Part shown: positions 34,526 to 46,400 of the stretch, in pieces
Numbering within the stretch: position 1 is the first letter of the stretch
Layout: each line of letters starts with the position of its first letter
Assembly: GCF_003711515.1 (NCBI RefSeq)
Contig: NW_021167079.1
Location: 1,353,471 to 1,417,470 of the forward strand
Direction: 5' to 3'
DNA from: Sodiomyces alkalinus F11
Lineage: Eukaryota; Ascomycota; Sordariomycetes; Glomerellales; Plectosphaerellaceae
DNA length: 64,000 bases
The notes under the pieces: model-generated
The model's input: only the letters and a program-made list of their open reading frames with translations
Database searches by the model: none
What the model was told of the DNA's origin: nothing
Made by a program: the position numbers and the translations under genes

Positions 34526-34981
34526 GATGGGCCTTTTTCGGTGAGAGGCGTGGTAGGTTGCGGAAACGTGCAGACAGCTTAGAATCGTCGAGAGAGGAGC
34601 GTTGTCTAGGATTGTGATGCAGGTGAAAGAACGCGACGAGCAGCTTTGGGTGAGGTCAAAGGATGGATCCAGAGGTACGTAGAACGAAGTACATTCCGGA
34701 GGGAAGCACGGACCACATTAGACAAGCCTTAAGAGTGGGGCACAGTTGATGCACGGTCCACATACCTTAGGTACATACGTGCAGCAGTTTCCTCAACACG
34801 TTTCTGTTCAATGACGCCAGTACGTTCCCCTTACCCTCTTTTCATCACCCTACCTACCTTACCTTACCTTCCATTGAAAGCCAACCGTACTCGCTGTTAT
34901 TACTCCTCCGCCATCTTAGTCGAATCCCCATACACCGAGACCAACTCTGCCTCCGACTTGAATCCGCCGAAATCTCAAACC
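34526..34981. promoter_or_regulatory. compact bidirectional promoter, MED6 / MMTAG2-like gene
   Basis: Only 456 bp separate the two divergent ATG codons. An AAGGTA-family cluster (CTACCTACCTTACCTTACC) lies at about 34849-34867, and a GTACGTAGAACGAAGTAC inverted pair at about 34675-34692. Regulation is inferred from geometry only. Confidence 0.45.
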
Positions 34982-35863
34982 ATGGACCTGCTCTCCACCG
35001 TCCGCAAGTCCGGCTCCCGCGGCGGTGTCAACTTCAGCTGGGACGAAGTCACCACCTCGATCCACCGCGAAAACTACCTAGGCCACAGCCTCAAAGCCCC
35101 CGTCGGCCGCTGGCAAGCCGGCCGCGACCTCAACTGGTACGCCAAGGCCGACGACGACGCCGGCGCCGTGCCGGGCGAAACCGACCAGGAGCGGCGCGAA
35201 CGCGAGCGCAAGGAGGAGCTCCGAAAGGTCAAAGAAGCCGAGGAGGATGCCCTCGCTCGCGCCCTGGGCCTGCCTGTGGTGAATCGGGACACCTCGGGTG
35301 CGAATGCCATCGCCGTGGGACCCTCGAGGAATATCGGACCGCAGGAATCGGCGGCCGGCGAAGACGAGCCTGTCAAGGGGGGGTTACAGCTGACGGGGCC
35401 GAATACGAGGGAAAAGAAGGAACGGAGGAAACACAGGGACGATGAGGAGGGGAGGGGACGGAGGCGAAGTCCGGACCGGGAGAGGAGACATCGACGTGAG
35501 CATCAACGGTCGAGGCGGGACGACGAGCGGCGGCGGAGTCGAAGCCGAAGCCGAAGCCGAAGCCGGGGACGAGACGGAGGGCGAGAGCGTAGGAAAGATG
35601 GAGATGACCATGGCGATTCTTATCGTGGCGAAGCCTATTCGAGACGGTACCGGCGGGACCGAAGCCGCAGTTTGGAGAAGGATAGTCGCCGGGAACATCG
35701 ACGAGGGAAAGAAAGGGAGACGAAGAGGGAAAAAGAGAGGGGACGCAGCCGCAGTCTAGAGCGGGAAAATAGGCGGGAGTACCGACGTAGGGATACCAGT
35801 CGGGATGACTACCGACCACGATCCAGGGAGCGCCGCCACAACGCAGATACTCGGCGCCGCTGA
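34982..35863 (+). CDS. MMTAG2-like basic protein (kinase-phosphorylation-domain family), RS/RD-rich tail
   Basis: A single exon of 293 residues from ATG 34982. The open frame extends upstream to 34811, but the family-like N-terminus begins at MDLLSTVRKSGSRGGVNFSW. Residues 1-75 (GGVNFSWDEV, ENYLGHSLKAP, GRWQAGRDLNWYAK) match the short conserved domain of human MMTAG2/C1orf35 homologues. After a Glu/Arg helix (DQERRERERKEELRKVKEAE) and a central Ala/Gly region, the last 140 residues are almost wholly Arg, Ser, Asp and Glu, with SRSRSRSRSRGR. RS-type tails suggest association with splicing factors, but the family's molecular role is not established to my knowledge. The gene shares a short divergent promoter with MED6. 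Confidence 0.85.
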   Translation: MDLLSTVRKSGSRGGVNFSWDEVTTSIHRENYLGHSLKAPVGRWQAGRDLNWYAKADDDAGAVPGETDQERRERERKEELRKVKEAEEDALARALGLPVVNRDTSGANAIAVGPSRNIGPQESAAGEDEPVKGGLQLTGPNTREKKERRKHRDDEEGRGRRRSPDRERRHRREHQRSRRDDERRRSRSRSRSRSRGRDGGRERRKDGDDHGDSYRGEAYSRRYRRDRSRSLEKDSRREHRRGKERETKREKERGRSRSLERENRREYRRRDTSRDDYRPRSRERRHNADTRRR

Positions 35864-36282
35864 GGGATCAGCACGGCACGTAGAAGAGCTTGAGGCCACA
35901 TTTTACACCGAAGATGCTGTGAGAGGACGGGACCAGAAGACGCTGGGGTATCAAAACTACGGAGAACGAAAACGGGTTGGAGAGTCTATGAGCAATGATT
36001 GATACCTGGAGAGATGGAGTACCTACTTGTAGAACAAACTCCCGCCTCCTACAGCAACCCAGAATGATACCCTTAAATATTGAGAGTCAGTCCAACAACG
36101 CCTGCCATGACAATATTTTCGTCCAACCGAGCCAGCCGAGAGCACCCTGAACTCCGCGGAACGAGATCGAGTCCTTATGTCCCATCCGTAGCCTAGTTCA
36201 CCGGAAACAAAAAGAACAAACCCCCCACCGATTGCATGCGGTATGCTATGCACTATAAGAAGTTACATAGTACTGAAGGTCA
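35864..36282. other. convergent 3' region between MMTAG2-like gene and HUS1
   Basis: About 420 bp with no supported coding region. It contains the two 3' untranslated regions. Confidence 0.5.
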
Positions 36283-37605
36283 TTAGCGATAATCGCCCCC
36301 CTCCCCCTCGATGCGCTGCGCCCACGAACGGGAACCACTCACCGTAACGACCGAGTCTTCGGCCGAGGAATCGTCGTGCTGCGGCACGTAAACGTAGAGA
36401 ATGAGGGCGTGGTCGTCAGCAAAGCACGCAATCACCCTCCCCTCGAGGCGCCCCACGCTCAACACCCGGCTCCAATCCTTGCCGTCGACGCGCACCGTGG
36501 CCCACTTGTCGGGGCCGGCCTCGCGGAACAGGGCGCTGGGGTGCTCCTCGAGGGGCCCCTGCAGCTGCGCCGGGTCAAGCTGCGGGTTTTCCAGGCCGGT
36601 CCAGGTGCTCGCGATGTCGACGGCCTCGGTGGCGATGCGGAGGCGCAACGACCCGTGCATGTTGGCACTCAGCTCGAGCCGGGGCCCGCCCCCGACCCGG
36701 CCCGTTGCCCCGCCGGCAGAAGAGGCGAGGGCCAGCTTGGTGAAGCGGTCGGAGATGGCCTTCAGCTGGAGGAGCGGGGGCAGCTGGATGTGGACGTCGG
36801 GCTCGCGGACCTTGGGCTGCATGATTGTCTCGACCGTTTCGGGGTGGAGGACGCGGACGGGGATGTCCTGAGTGATGATCTTCTCGCGTTCGCGGCGGAG
36901 GGACGTCTCGAGGTGTTCTGGCGCGAAGGCGGCTGCGTCGTCGTCGTCGTCGTCGTGGAAAGGGTCTTCGTCGAGGGCGGAGTGGACTCCTGTTGCTGCC
37001 GCTGCTGCCGCTGCGGCTGCGGCGGAGGCGACAGACCGTTGCCCTGGCGCGGCTGCCGAGTCGGTTGTGGTCGTGATGGTCATGGACAGGATGGGGACGC
37101 CCTCTTTTTTGGTCAGGCGAAGGGAGGCCGAGGTGCTGTTGAGGGCAGACTTGAGAGCACGTTGGAGGGGTTGTAGAGGAAGCTCCAAGTTGATGGTGTT
37201 GTTGGCCTCGGCAGATTGGATGTGGTAATTTTCGAACATGAAGTCCATGGAGAGTGAGCTATAGCGAGGGAGCCCCGCGTCGTCAGCTCTCTCTCCTTCT
37301 CTCGATTTGGACCTTGGACGGTTGGACCGGATGATGATCAAGCAAAGGGAAGGGTAGCATACGCCCAGACTTGGGACCCGGTGTCCGGAATGACGGTAAA
37401 CCGCGCTGTGTCATCGTCCAGACGCACCCATGCAATCTTCTCGAGGGAGTTGAGAGCAGCCGTGAGTTCTGTTGTTGAAGAACGAAACGGTAGGTCAGCT
37501 TGCCGTTTCGTTTTCACTTGGTCAATTGGTCACGCAGGACAAGAAGATGGTCGGGGGCATACTGGAAAAGGTACGTATGTTTTTCAGCTCGGTTTTGAAC
37601 CGCAT
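36283..37605 (-). CDS. HUS1: DNA-damage checkpoint clamp subunit Hus1 (9-1-1 complex)
   Basis: Three minus-strand exons (37605-37563, 37468-37363, 37258-36283) give 374 residues. The start MRFKTELKNIRTFS joins KLTAALNSLEKIAWVRLDDD and TGSQVWA-SLSMDFMFENY; the N-terminal pattern of Hus1 appears only after splicing, which fixes the model. The PCNA-like fold continues with NNTINLELPLQPLQRALKSA and KKEGVPILSM. An insertion then carries poly-Ala (about 127-139) and DDDDDD (about 152-157). The second half resumes with QDIPVRVLHPE, MHGSLRLRI and LILYVYVPQ near the C-terminus. Hus1, Rad1 and Rad9 form the clamp loaded at DNA damage to activate checkpoint kinases. The low-complexity insert lies in the loop region between the two clamp halves. 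Confidence 0.93.
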
Positions 37606-38270
37606 CTTGTAGGTTGGCTATTATCATGTGCGACCAGGAAACAGTAAAGCTGAGTTGCGAGAGGAAAGAAGGAAGGGGAATGTCGTGGAGGACGAAGTAC
37701 ATGAGAAGGGACGGGGACGTGGACCTTGATGTCCACGTCCAATCGCTTGGTACCTGGACTGTGCTGAATATGCTGTAATTAGTGTACAGGGCCCTAAGAG
37801 CTTCCACTCCAACTGCCGGCCGGGACTACGAAGTACCCGTACATATCAATTACATAAGGTAGGTACTGTAGCTACCCCGCCACGAGAAAAACGCAAGGTA
37901 CGCCCAGAGAGCGACCTTGGTGATGTGGGAGCGCCGGCCCCTTGAAAATGTCCATCTTTTTTTCTTTCTTTCTTTCTTTCTTCTGCAACATGTTCCCGAA
38001 TATGTTGTAGAAAGTAAGGCATGAACTATGTTCAGCAGCATGATCAGCCTACCAGCCACCAAATAAAGTCCGCTTCTCGCCTCTCGCCGTGCCATCTTTC
38101 TCGCTGCCCCTCCAGTTGAAATGCCCCTATACTCCGTATAAAGTGGTTCGAGGCCAACTGGAAAGCATATCGGAGTGAAAAGCAACGGCGCCCTTGTGCC
38201 TTTTTCTACCCCTCGGGCCCTCTCCTCTTTATTCGCCGCCAACCCGGCATGCCTCGACCACCCCCTTTCA
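37606..38270. other. HUS1 upstream region
   Basis: No gene is supported. It holds an AAGGTAGGTACTG element near 37856 and a TTTC microsatellite at about 37962-37981. A sequence resembling a tRNA B box at about 38134-38144 has no matching arms and was rejected. Confidence 0.45.
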
Positions 38271-38981
38271 TCACTTTCTGTGCATGCAGCTATCCCGAGG
38301 CCACCGGCGATGTCCTTTCAGCCTCTGAAGCTTCGCCTCATACCACGCCTTCCACAAGACGTCGTGGTGCGATTCGCAAGCCGGAAACCTGGGCGCCTGC
38401 GGTGGAATCGACATGATCCCTTCGTCGAATGCCCACAGCTCAGGCCGACGAAGCGCCTCCATCGTAGTGTGATCCCACATCCTGGGGATGACCTTCCGAA
38501 GACGCACGTCGCAGAAGTCGCATACCTCCGGCACGGGGTCCTCGGGGTCGCACTGGGCGAGGCGCTTGCGGTCCGACTTGCGCAGGGACGTCTGCGGTAG
38601 CCAGAGGTGCCGGCATCTGCACTGGTAATTGCGCCGGCACGTGGGGCACGAGTGCTCCTGGTTGTCTTCGCCGAGGAGCCAGTCTACCAGGCACGCGCTG
38701 CCGAAACGGTGCCCGCACGGTAGGTATATCCATTTCTCCAGGTACCCGTCTTGATTTCGTCTGCCGACGGCTTCGAAGCAGATGGGGCAATCGGAGTCGG
38801 TAACCGACTTCACCTCCGTAGCGCTGATGGAGATCGCCTTTTGAGGCTTTCCCTTTTCTCCGCGTGTTCTTTTCTTTTTCTTGTGGATGGGTTCGTCGTC
38901 ACCCAGCAGTGGCTTTGCATCGGCCGGCTCACCCGCCGGTCGTTTCCAGCATCGGAGTAGTATCGCAGAGAGCCCGAACAT
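38271..38981 (-). CDS. RING-finger protein, putative E3 ubiquitin ligase
   Basis: A single minus-strand exon of 236 residues from the ATG at 38981 (MFGLSAILLRCW). The frame stays open up to 39173, so a longer N-terminus is possible, but that extension is Ser/Leu-rich and unconserved in character. A Lys-rich stretch (HKKKKRTRGEKGKPQK) precedes the RING: C65-x2-C68, C89-G-H91, C97 and C112-P-T-C115. The usual fifth ligand is Gly94 in CGHRFGSAC, a variant I recall from fungal RING proteins. A second Cys cluster (YQCRCRH and EVCDFCDVRLRK) follows and may bind zinc. The protein ends DSCMHRK. A ubiquitin-ligase role is an inference from the fold; the substrate is unknown. Confidence 0.75.
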   Translation of the reverse strand: MFGLSAILLRCWKRPAGEPADAKPLLGDDEPIHKKKKRTRGEKGKPQKAISISATEVKSVTDSDCPICFEAVGRRNQDGYLEKWIYLPCGHRFGSACLVDWLLGEDNQEHSCPTCRRNYQCRCRHLWLPQTSLRKSDRKRLAQCDPEDPVPEVCDFCDVRLRKVIPRMWDHTTMEALRRPELWAFDEGIMSIPPQAPRFPACESHHDVLWKAWYEAKLQRLKGHRRWPRDSCMHRK

Positions 38982-40188
38982 TATGGCGGTACGGAGTATG
39001 TATTGTGGAAGGAGTGCGTTAGAAAGGAGATCATGAGAGCAAGTTGAAGATTGGGGGGGAGGGAGGTTTGCAGGGTTGAGTAGCTTGAGGCTAGGCTCCG
39101 GCGATGAGAGATGTGACATAGGGGAACAAGTGGCGAGGCGTCCACTCAAGATCAAGACGTCCCTCGATGACACGAAGAATTAAGTTGGAATCCCGACGCC
39201 ATGGCGCCGAAGGGCTGAAATATCCCTAACACTCTCTGTCCGTTTAAGCTCTGAGCCAGGGGCATCCGGATCCAGCAGATGGACGGAACTGCGAGTCTCT
39301 TCTTCTTCTTTTTTTCCCCTTTTCTTCTCCTCTTTCGGCCCCCATACATGGGGCTCTCACTTCACAATGGGAACGTCCAATTCAATGAAGACACCGCTAG
39401 TCCCTCTTTCGGAAGTTGTGTTGGAAATTGCTCGCAGCGTTGGCGTATCGGCTGTAGCTTGGAGAGGAGTAGCAGCTGCAAACTGGGTTGGAAGAACAGT
39501 AGACCCAGACCGGAAACTGTCTTCTCGTCGTATGTTCCGCAATGGGCAACATATCGTGCCCTTCCCAACGATGCAGTAAGAACGTCGCGAGTCGCATTCA
39601 GAACGTTGAAGGTTGGTTGCGAGCATGAGGCACGTGGGAGCGGCTCTCAAGTGAGACACACTCATCTCCCAAGGCTCAAGACGCATCGAGCCACCAAGTC
39701 TGGCCCACCCAGCCCTGGCCACGGTCCTACCTACCAAAGTCTTTGGCGAGCATTCCAATGGCCAACTATTCAAGCCAAAAAGGGAAGACACGTAAGTATC
39801 AACCGAAAACGCCGGATTGCAACCTCGAGGTGATGTCCTCAGGCGAACTCGCGACGCTTCGACGCAAATGCGTACTAATGAGAACTTTCCATGCTCTTCA
39901 ATAATATATATACATAGATATATATATATATATATTTCATGGTCTTCTGCGCATGTCTATCGTCTCCGGCTATTTCTATTGTTTCCGCCTTCATCGCTGC
40001 TGTCATCTCTGAAGCCCTCTTCTAGGCTGGGCAAAAGGGACGGGTCAGGTTAGCATGTGCCTTGTAATGCAATTACTTCTCCTTCTCTTTTTCCCTTCTC
40101 GACGCATTGGAATGCAGCCGAGTTGGGGGGCTTAATCTGCGGCAGGCAGAACAGGGAGAGGCGCATGCAGCGCAGCATGATGGCTAAC
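38982..40188. other. intergenic with TA microsatellite
   Basis: A (TA)n-like stretch runs from about 39903 to 39936. Open frames exist on both strands at 39279-39833, including a 70-codon plus-strand frame from 39367, but none shows a recognisable domain. No gene is called. Confidence 0.4.
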
Positions 40189-40730
40189 TCACTCTCTGCT
40201 CAGTCGTCCAGTGTTATCCGGCCCATTGCGCTGCGCGTCCTCGGCAAGACGTCTGCGGGAGTTTGGGTCGACATGACCTAACTCTTCCCCATCCTCCGAG
40301 GCCACCCCGTCGTCAAACGCATCGCCGTCGACAACCGTACCGCCTGAGGGGTTGCGCCGCCAAAAGGGATTCGCCGCGAATTGTGAAAGGCCGTTCTGGA
40401 CCCTCTGGCGGAAGGACGAGGTCTGGCTGGATAGACTATCCAAAGGGATATACTGAGCGTAGCGTTGGCGGGCTCTGCGCCATACCGGTAGGGCGACGTA
40501 CGTGCCGATGAGGAATAGGAGGAGGGAGACGGCGGCCGTCACAAGCAAGGGCTGCAAGCGGGTCGGGAGCGTTAGTCAAGATATTTCAAATCATATTGAA
40601 GATTTCGAGTGGTGCGAGTCGGATGCAAAGTATTAAACGAAGGTCCGGGGATAGGGGAAGGTGACCAGAAGGGGACCGGAGACATGCCGCAACTCTTGTA
40701 ACTCACCTTCAGGGCTGTTTTGTCGCCCAT
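40189..40730 (-). CDS. small one-pass membrane protein of unknown function
   Basis: Two minus-strand exons, 40730-40707 (MGDKTALK only) and 40551-40189, give 128 residues after phase-0 joining. The second exon starts with a hydrophobic helix, PLLVTAAVSLLLFLIGTYVA, followed directly by a basic stretch, PVWRRARQRYAQYIPL. That orients the helix with the tail in the cytosol by the positive-inside rule. The tail is acidic (FDDGVASEDGEELGHVD) and ends in Arg/Asn/Glu. The tiny first exon is supported by GTGAGT and TTGCAG sites and by giving the helix a proper N-terminus. The family is not recognised. The small size and anchor suggest an ER or mitochondrial membrane subunit, but this is only a guess. 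Confidence 0.65.
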
Positions 40731-43465
40731 GGCGCGCCAGTTCTTACCCAATCGACAACAGCAAGAAAAGAAGTGGCTTGATGGACAGGAATATCGATAT
40801 CTCTGAGAATGTCGGAGGTCCAAAACTCCTCGTGCGACGAGGTACGGAGTCTTGAATTGAAGGGTCTCCCCAAACCCAAGGTCAATACGATACGTCAGCT
40901 CTGGCCGATGCGCTTTGCTTAATAAGCAGCTCCTTGACTTATAGAAAGTACCGACACTCACCTTACCTTACCCTCAGAAGGTTAAGTTTCCGTACAGATG
41001 CAACCCATGGATATCCGTAAGGTACAGATACACAGTACAAAAAGCGTCTCTCTCACGTATCTCTGCACCCAGCTTTAACAAAACATGATGTGTAAGGCAG
41101 GGACACTACGGAATACTGAGTAGCATCATAGGTGTCTACCTGAGGTAGTAGGCAATATTGAGCATGTACTTCGTCGGCTGCTCGCATCTACTAGGTACCC
41201 GGCACTTGGGACGCTCCTTCCTTTTACAGATCGTTTGGGCCCTATCGTTTCGACAAAGTAAGGTACTTCGCATGACTAAAGTGCCTAGACCCTCCTAAAC
41301 GCGGTGCCTCGGAAAAACACACGTTTCGAATAAGATACCTTACGATGACGTACGTCTGGAGATGACTTCACTCTCAATTGACCCTATGTGTAATAAGGAA
41401 TGCTAGCAGAAATTAACGGTTCGGGAAAGGAAGAAGGACTAGACACTTAGATGCAACTCGGAGTAATCTGCCGGGAAACACTGAAAATGCTACTCTCCTC
41501 ATCTCTCCATCCAGAAATGGCAAGTCGCGAGGGATGGAGGATGGACTTGCCGTGTTCCATAATTCCCGCCCATATGAACTATTACTGTAATGATTGGTCC
41601 GATGGTTATTCCAAGCAAGCCACCTAAGGTACGTGTAGCACCTCCCTCTGGCCCGGATTTCAGGGGTTTAGCTCATCATTGGCGGGTCTCCTTGGGCCTA
41701 AGGTAGTGGGTGCCGCCAACAGCTATCGAAGGTATAGTGATGCGGCCACTGCTGGGGATCCTGTTATTACCTTAGGTAAGGTAGGCACAGTACCTTGCAG
41801 GGCCATGCAAAGTTAAATGTCAGGTAGAAGTACTTCGTACGAATATGAATACCTCATAAGGCACTCCGTTCAATGAGCGCGTACGTAAGCAAGTAAGTGT
41901 TCACTTTGCACTAGGTACCTTAGGTACCTTACAGTGCTGCGATTCCATTTCGAAGAGAACATACCTACCGACGGATAATTGCAAAGTATTATTCGTACTT
42001 TGTACAAAGTAAACGTAAGGCAGTTGTTCCGACTCCTCCCACTCCACTACGGATAAGGTAGACGCCGCGTATCCATCCCATCCACAAGAGCATCCCCACT
42101 CGGGACTCGGGTGCGTGGTACTTGGTACGTACCGATACCGTATCGTAAGATACCTTACCTCACTTTCTACTTCGTACTCGGTACATCACCTTACTGTGGA
42201 AGTGGAAGGGGGGAAAAGGAGAAGGCACGATCCCGTGATCCCGCATATTCCAGAGTCTCCCAATCCTCCCAAGGTAGCCCAGCTTTCAATTCCAGCAACA
42301 ACCCACACACACGATCGAACCCGATTCGACTTCACATCGAAGGCCTCGCAAGAGGAACGTGAGGATCGTGAAGAACGTCAACCAGACCGTTCTCATAGTC
42401 GACTCTAGGGCCGCATTAGCCGTTTCCTGTATGTACTTCGTCATTTCTACACAGAGCACAGAGACTTTTCCAACCCTCCAACCCTCCAAGACCCCTGTCA
42501 TCAGACTTCCCCTTCTCGCCCTGTTTTCTCTCGAACATCCCCGTTTCCCTACGTCAAATCCGTCCAAGGTCGTCTCGCCGTCTCGCCGTCTCGCCGTCTC
42601 TCTCTATGTTGCTCTAGGGACACCGCCGCCACGGATATTCGAGCTGCACAACTCGAATCATCGCCGTTATTACCGCTGCTTGTGTGGTATAAACGTTCTC
42701 TCCCGTGCTTAAATACTGACATTTGTTCGTTGTTTTCCAGGTCTACAAGGGCATTCTCTCCTACTGCATTCGATCTCTCTTGTTCACCTTCTACCACCCG
42801 ACCTTGATTCGTTTTCGATCCTAGAGCCTCCCCCCCCATCTGTATATACACTCACTCATCCCTAAACGCCGAGCGAACGAGCCAACTACCACGAGCATAT
42901 TCCTTAGACGTTCAAGGACAGCAAGGACTACAGAACGACCACATACATACGACCTTCCTTGACTCCTTGACCGCGGCATGAATACAGTCCGATATATAGT
43001 GTTGTGGTTTCTGAACGAAGACGAAAGTTCCGTTTCAAAGAGCTCGGGTCTTCTGTCACGTAGTTGAACCTGCAGTTACGTGTGTTCCGATCTCCCGGAA
43101 CTCGTCCATTCGCCAAACTCCGATCCTCAAACATTTCTCTGCCGCTTACCGCCTCGCCACAAAACATGGGCACATGCTAAAACATAGTCGATTCATGCGA
43201 ACAGAATTACCTCGCTACAACTCTTCGTCTTCACATCCGAAGACGCCCAAGACTCCACGCCGCCTGTATTTGCATCTATTGCACCCATCTTCCCTCGCAT
43301 TCGATCATCCTATTACACTGCACTCAATCATGCGACCTGCCTTGACAAACCCACTCGCTTACCCCGGCCGCCACCCGCAACCTTAAAGAACTATATCCAT
43401 ATATCAGAGACGCCAGACGTGCATGAGCGACGGGCTAGCCCAACCGCTCAATCTCCGTGCCGACC
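40731..43465. repeat. 2.7-kb gene-free interval: AAGGTA-family clusters and long formin leader
   Basis: Dense TACCTT/AAGGTA/GTACTTCG words occur at about 40960-41040, 41240-41350, 41625-41640, 41770-41800, 41905-41935 and 42105-42190. From about 42200 to 43465 the plus strand becomes C/T-rich, with three tandem GTCTCGCC units near 42572-42595. This fits a long formin promoter and leader. No coding region is supported. Confidence 0.55.
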
Positions 43466-46400
43466 ATGTCTGCCAGCGACAAATCGAGGCAATCCTCCGG
43501 GGCCAAGTCCTTCTTCTCCAGAAGCCGGCACAAAGACAAACGATACACCAGCGATGAGGGTAGACATATCGTCCCCGGCGACCATTACGAGACGGCTAGT
43601 TCGACAGGCTCGCGCTCCTCCCGTCACCACAAGCGTGAGTCGTCAGCCGTCTCTATCGATCAACCACTATCTCCCGAGAGCTGGAATACTACCGCTGGTG
43701 TCATGACGAGCATTCCTTACGATAGCGTCCACCCGGATTCGCGATCTCCGGCACCTGCCGACTATCCGCCACGCCGCGAACCTCTCCCGCACCACCTGAA
43801 CAAGGCGACTAGCGATTTTCATCAGTATCCAGTCGTTGACTCCTCACGCATGCCGGCCCCCACCGCTTCTTATCACTCGGGGGCGCGCCTGGGCCCCGGA
43901 GCTTCCAACATCACCATGGCGTCAACAGGCAGACAGACCCAGTTGCAACAATGGGGTCCTTCTCGCGGAAGTACGGCCAGCAGTGCCGTGAATGGCTCCA
44001 ATCATCCCAGATACGATTCATACCTGTCCGCCACGCCGAGTCGGCTCTCCGGCGACAGCTCCAGCTTTTATGCAAGTGCAGGTGGCGGAGGCACCCACGA
44101 TGTGGCAGCGTACTATCGCTCATCAAAATCACTAGCGCCAAGTGTCTCGTCGCAAACCCCCTACTCCTCACACCACTCCCCCAGGGAGTCGCACCGCCTC
44201 GTCAAGCCACCTGCCGGCACCGGAAGCCATGACAGCTTTCATTTCCCCAAACCTGATAACGACGAGGTGATCCACCAGATGTTCCTCGACTTAATGCAGA
44301 AGAGGGGGTGGCACAACCTCCCGGAGCAGGCCCAGCGTCAGATGGTTGCGTACCCCCCTTCGAAGAAATGGATGCTTCTTCACCAGGATGCACTCACCGA
44401 GTGGCAGGGAGAACAGAAGAGGAGGCTGACCGCCAGGCCGGGCCAGTATGCGGCCCCCGACCTGCTCGTACAATCCGACGAGGAGGGCTCCCCCGAATGG
44501 TATGTTCGACGTGTCATGGATAACAGCCTAGACATTAAGGGGTTGGGCAGCCTGGAAGTGAACCTCAGAACGCAGCAGATCGGATGGGTGAAGCGCTTTA
44601 TCGAGTGTCAGGGCCAGGTCGCCCTGACCAGCGTCCTTCTCAAGCTCAACCGCAAAACAGGGCTGGGGCCCGCCGCGCCCGAGCAGAAGGGGACGGTCGA
44701 GAAGAACCTGGACCGAGAGTACGAAATCATCAAGTGTCTCAAGGCGGTTATGAACAACAAGTTCGGCGCAGACGACGCTTTGATCCACCAGCAGATCATC
44801 ATCGCCCTGGCCACCTCTCTCATCTCTCCGCGGCTCGTGACCAGAAAGCTCGTCAGCGATGTGTTGACTTTCTTGTGCTTCTGGAACGACGGCGATGGCC
44901 ACATCAAGGTCATCCAGGCGCTAGACACCGTCAAGAGCCAGGCCGGCGAGAATGGCCGGTTCGATGCGTGGATGCGCCTGGTCGAGGTCACCGTCGATGG
45001 CCGGGGCAAGATGGGCAGCTTGGTCGGAGCCAGCGACGAAGTGCGCAGCGGCGGCATCGGCATGGAGAACCTGCTGATGGAATACGCCGTCACCACTATG
45101 ATCCTCGTCAACAGCATCATCGACACGCCGCGGGAGCTGGAGAAGCGGATTCACATCCGCGCCCAGTTCCTGGCCTGCGGCATCAAGCGAATCATCACCA
45201 AAATGGAGTCCTTCCAGTACGAGCTCATCGACAAGCAGATCGAGCACTTCCGGTCGCACGAGGCCATCGACTACGAGGACATGCTGGACAGGGAAAACAG
45301 CAGCATCAAAGACAGCATTGAGGGAGAAGTCAAGGACCTGAACGATCCGGTGCAAATCGTCGACGCCATCCAGTCCCGCCTGCACGGAAGCAAGTCGCAG
45401 GATTACTTCGTCTCTGCCCTGCAGCACCTGTTGCTGATCCGCGAAAACGACGGCGAGGAGCGACTGCGCATGTTCCAGCTCGTCGACTCGATGCTCAGTT
45501 ACGTGGCCATGGACCGGCGACTGCCGGACATGGACCTCAAGCAGAGCCTCAACTTCACCGTCCAAAGCCTCCTGGATAAGCTGCACACGGACTCGGAGGC
45601 TCGCCAGGCTCTGGAGGAGGCCCTAGAGGCTCGGCGGATCGCCGATGCCGCCATGGCCGAGCGCGACGAGATGAAAGCCGAGCTGGAGCTAGGGGCCGAC
45701 GGACTCGTTGCCAAGCTGCAGAAGCAGCTCCACGAGCAGGCGAGGTTTATCGAGGCCCAGAGACGGCAGGCCGACGGTCTCAAGGCCGAGCTAGAGAACA
45801 TCCAGACGCTGAGGGCGAAAGAGGCTCAACGCTACGAACTGGAGACGAGAGAGTTGTACTTGATGCTCAGAGATGCACAAGATGTGGCGGCGTCCAATGC
45901 CGTCAAATCCGGGAAGCCTGCTGCGCAAGAGGATCCCGCCCCCATGCAGGGCATCCTGGATCGGGAGCGTCTCATGGAGCGCCTCCAGATGCACATTGAA
46001 CGCCAAAAGACGCAGTTCAAGCTCGAGGGGAGAGTGTGGGGAGAATCCGTTGGTCCGTCGGACAGGTTGCGGGCGTTACGTGAGGAGATGGATGACGGCC
46101 CCCAGGGCGCCGGTACACCACCCCGGGATTTCGCCAACAGCATGCTCGGGAGCGTTCAGCGCCACACCAAGATCACGCGGAAACCGGTCGGTTCCGGGGA
46201 CGAAGCCGTTTCGGAGTACGCGACCGAAGGCGAAGAGGAAGAGGAGGATGGCGAAGTTGTTTACGAGAAGCCGCGCATGGTGGAGATCAGGAGGCCACCA
46301 GTCATGGATCCGAAGCAGCAGGCCGCATTGCACGGGGAAATGTCAAGCAAATTCAAGAAGTTCGACGCAAGCGACTCGGAAGAGGGCGAAGGGACGGCCA

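Noticed and set aside
38134..38144. GGTTCGAGGCC resembling a tRNA B box
   Set aside because: Flanking bases do not form a T-arm stem and no A box lies at the right distance.
39279..39833. Overlapping open frames on both strands near 39.5 kb
   Set aside because: Neither strand shows recognisable motifs and several other frames are also open; insufficient support.
43457..43465. Formin start at 43457
   Set aside because: That codon is GTG; the first ATG in the frame is 43466, with a better context (CGACCATGT).
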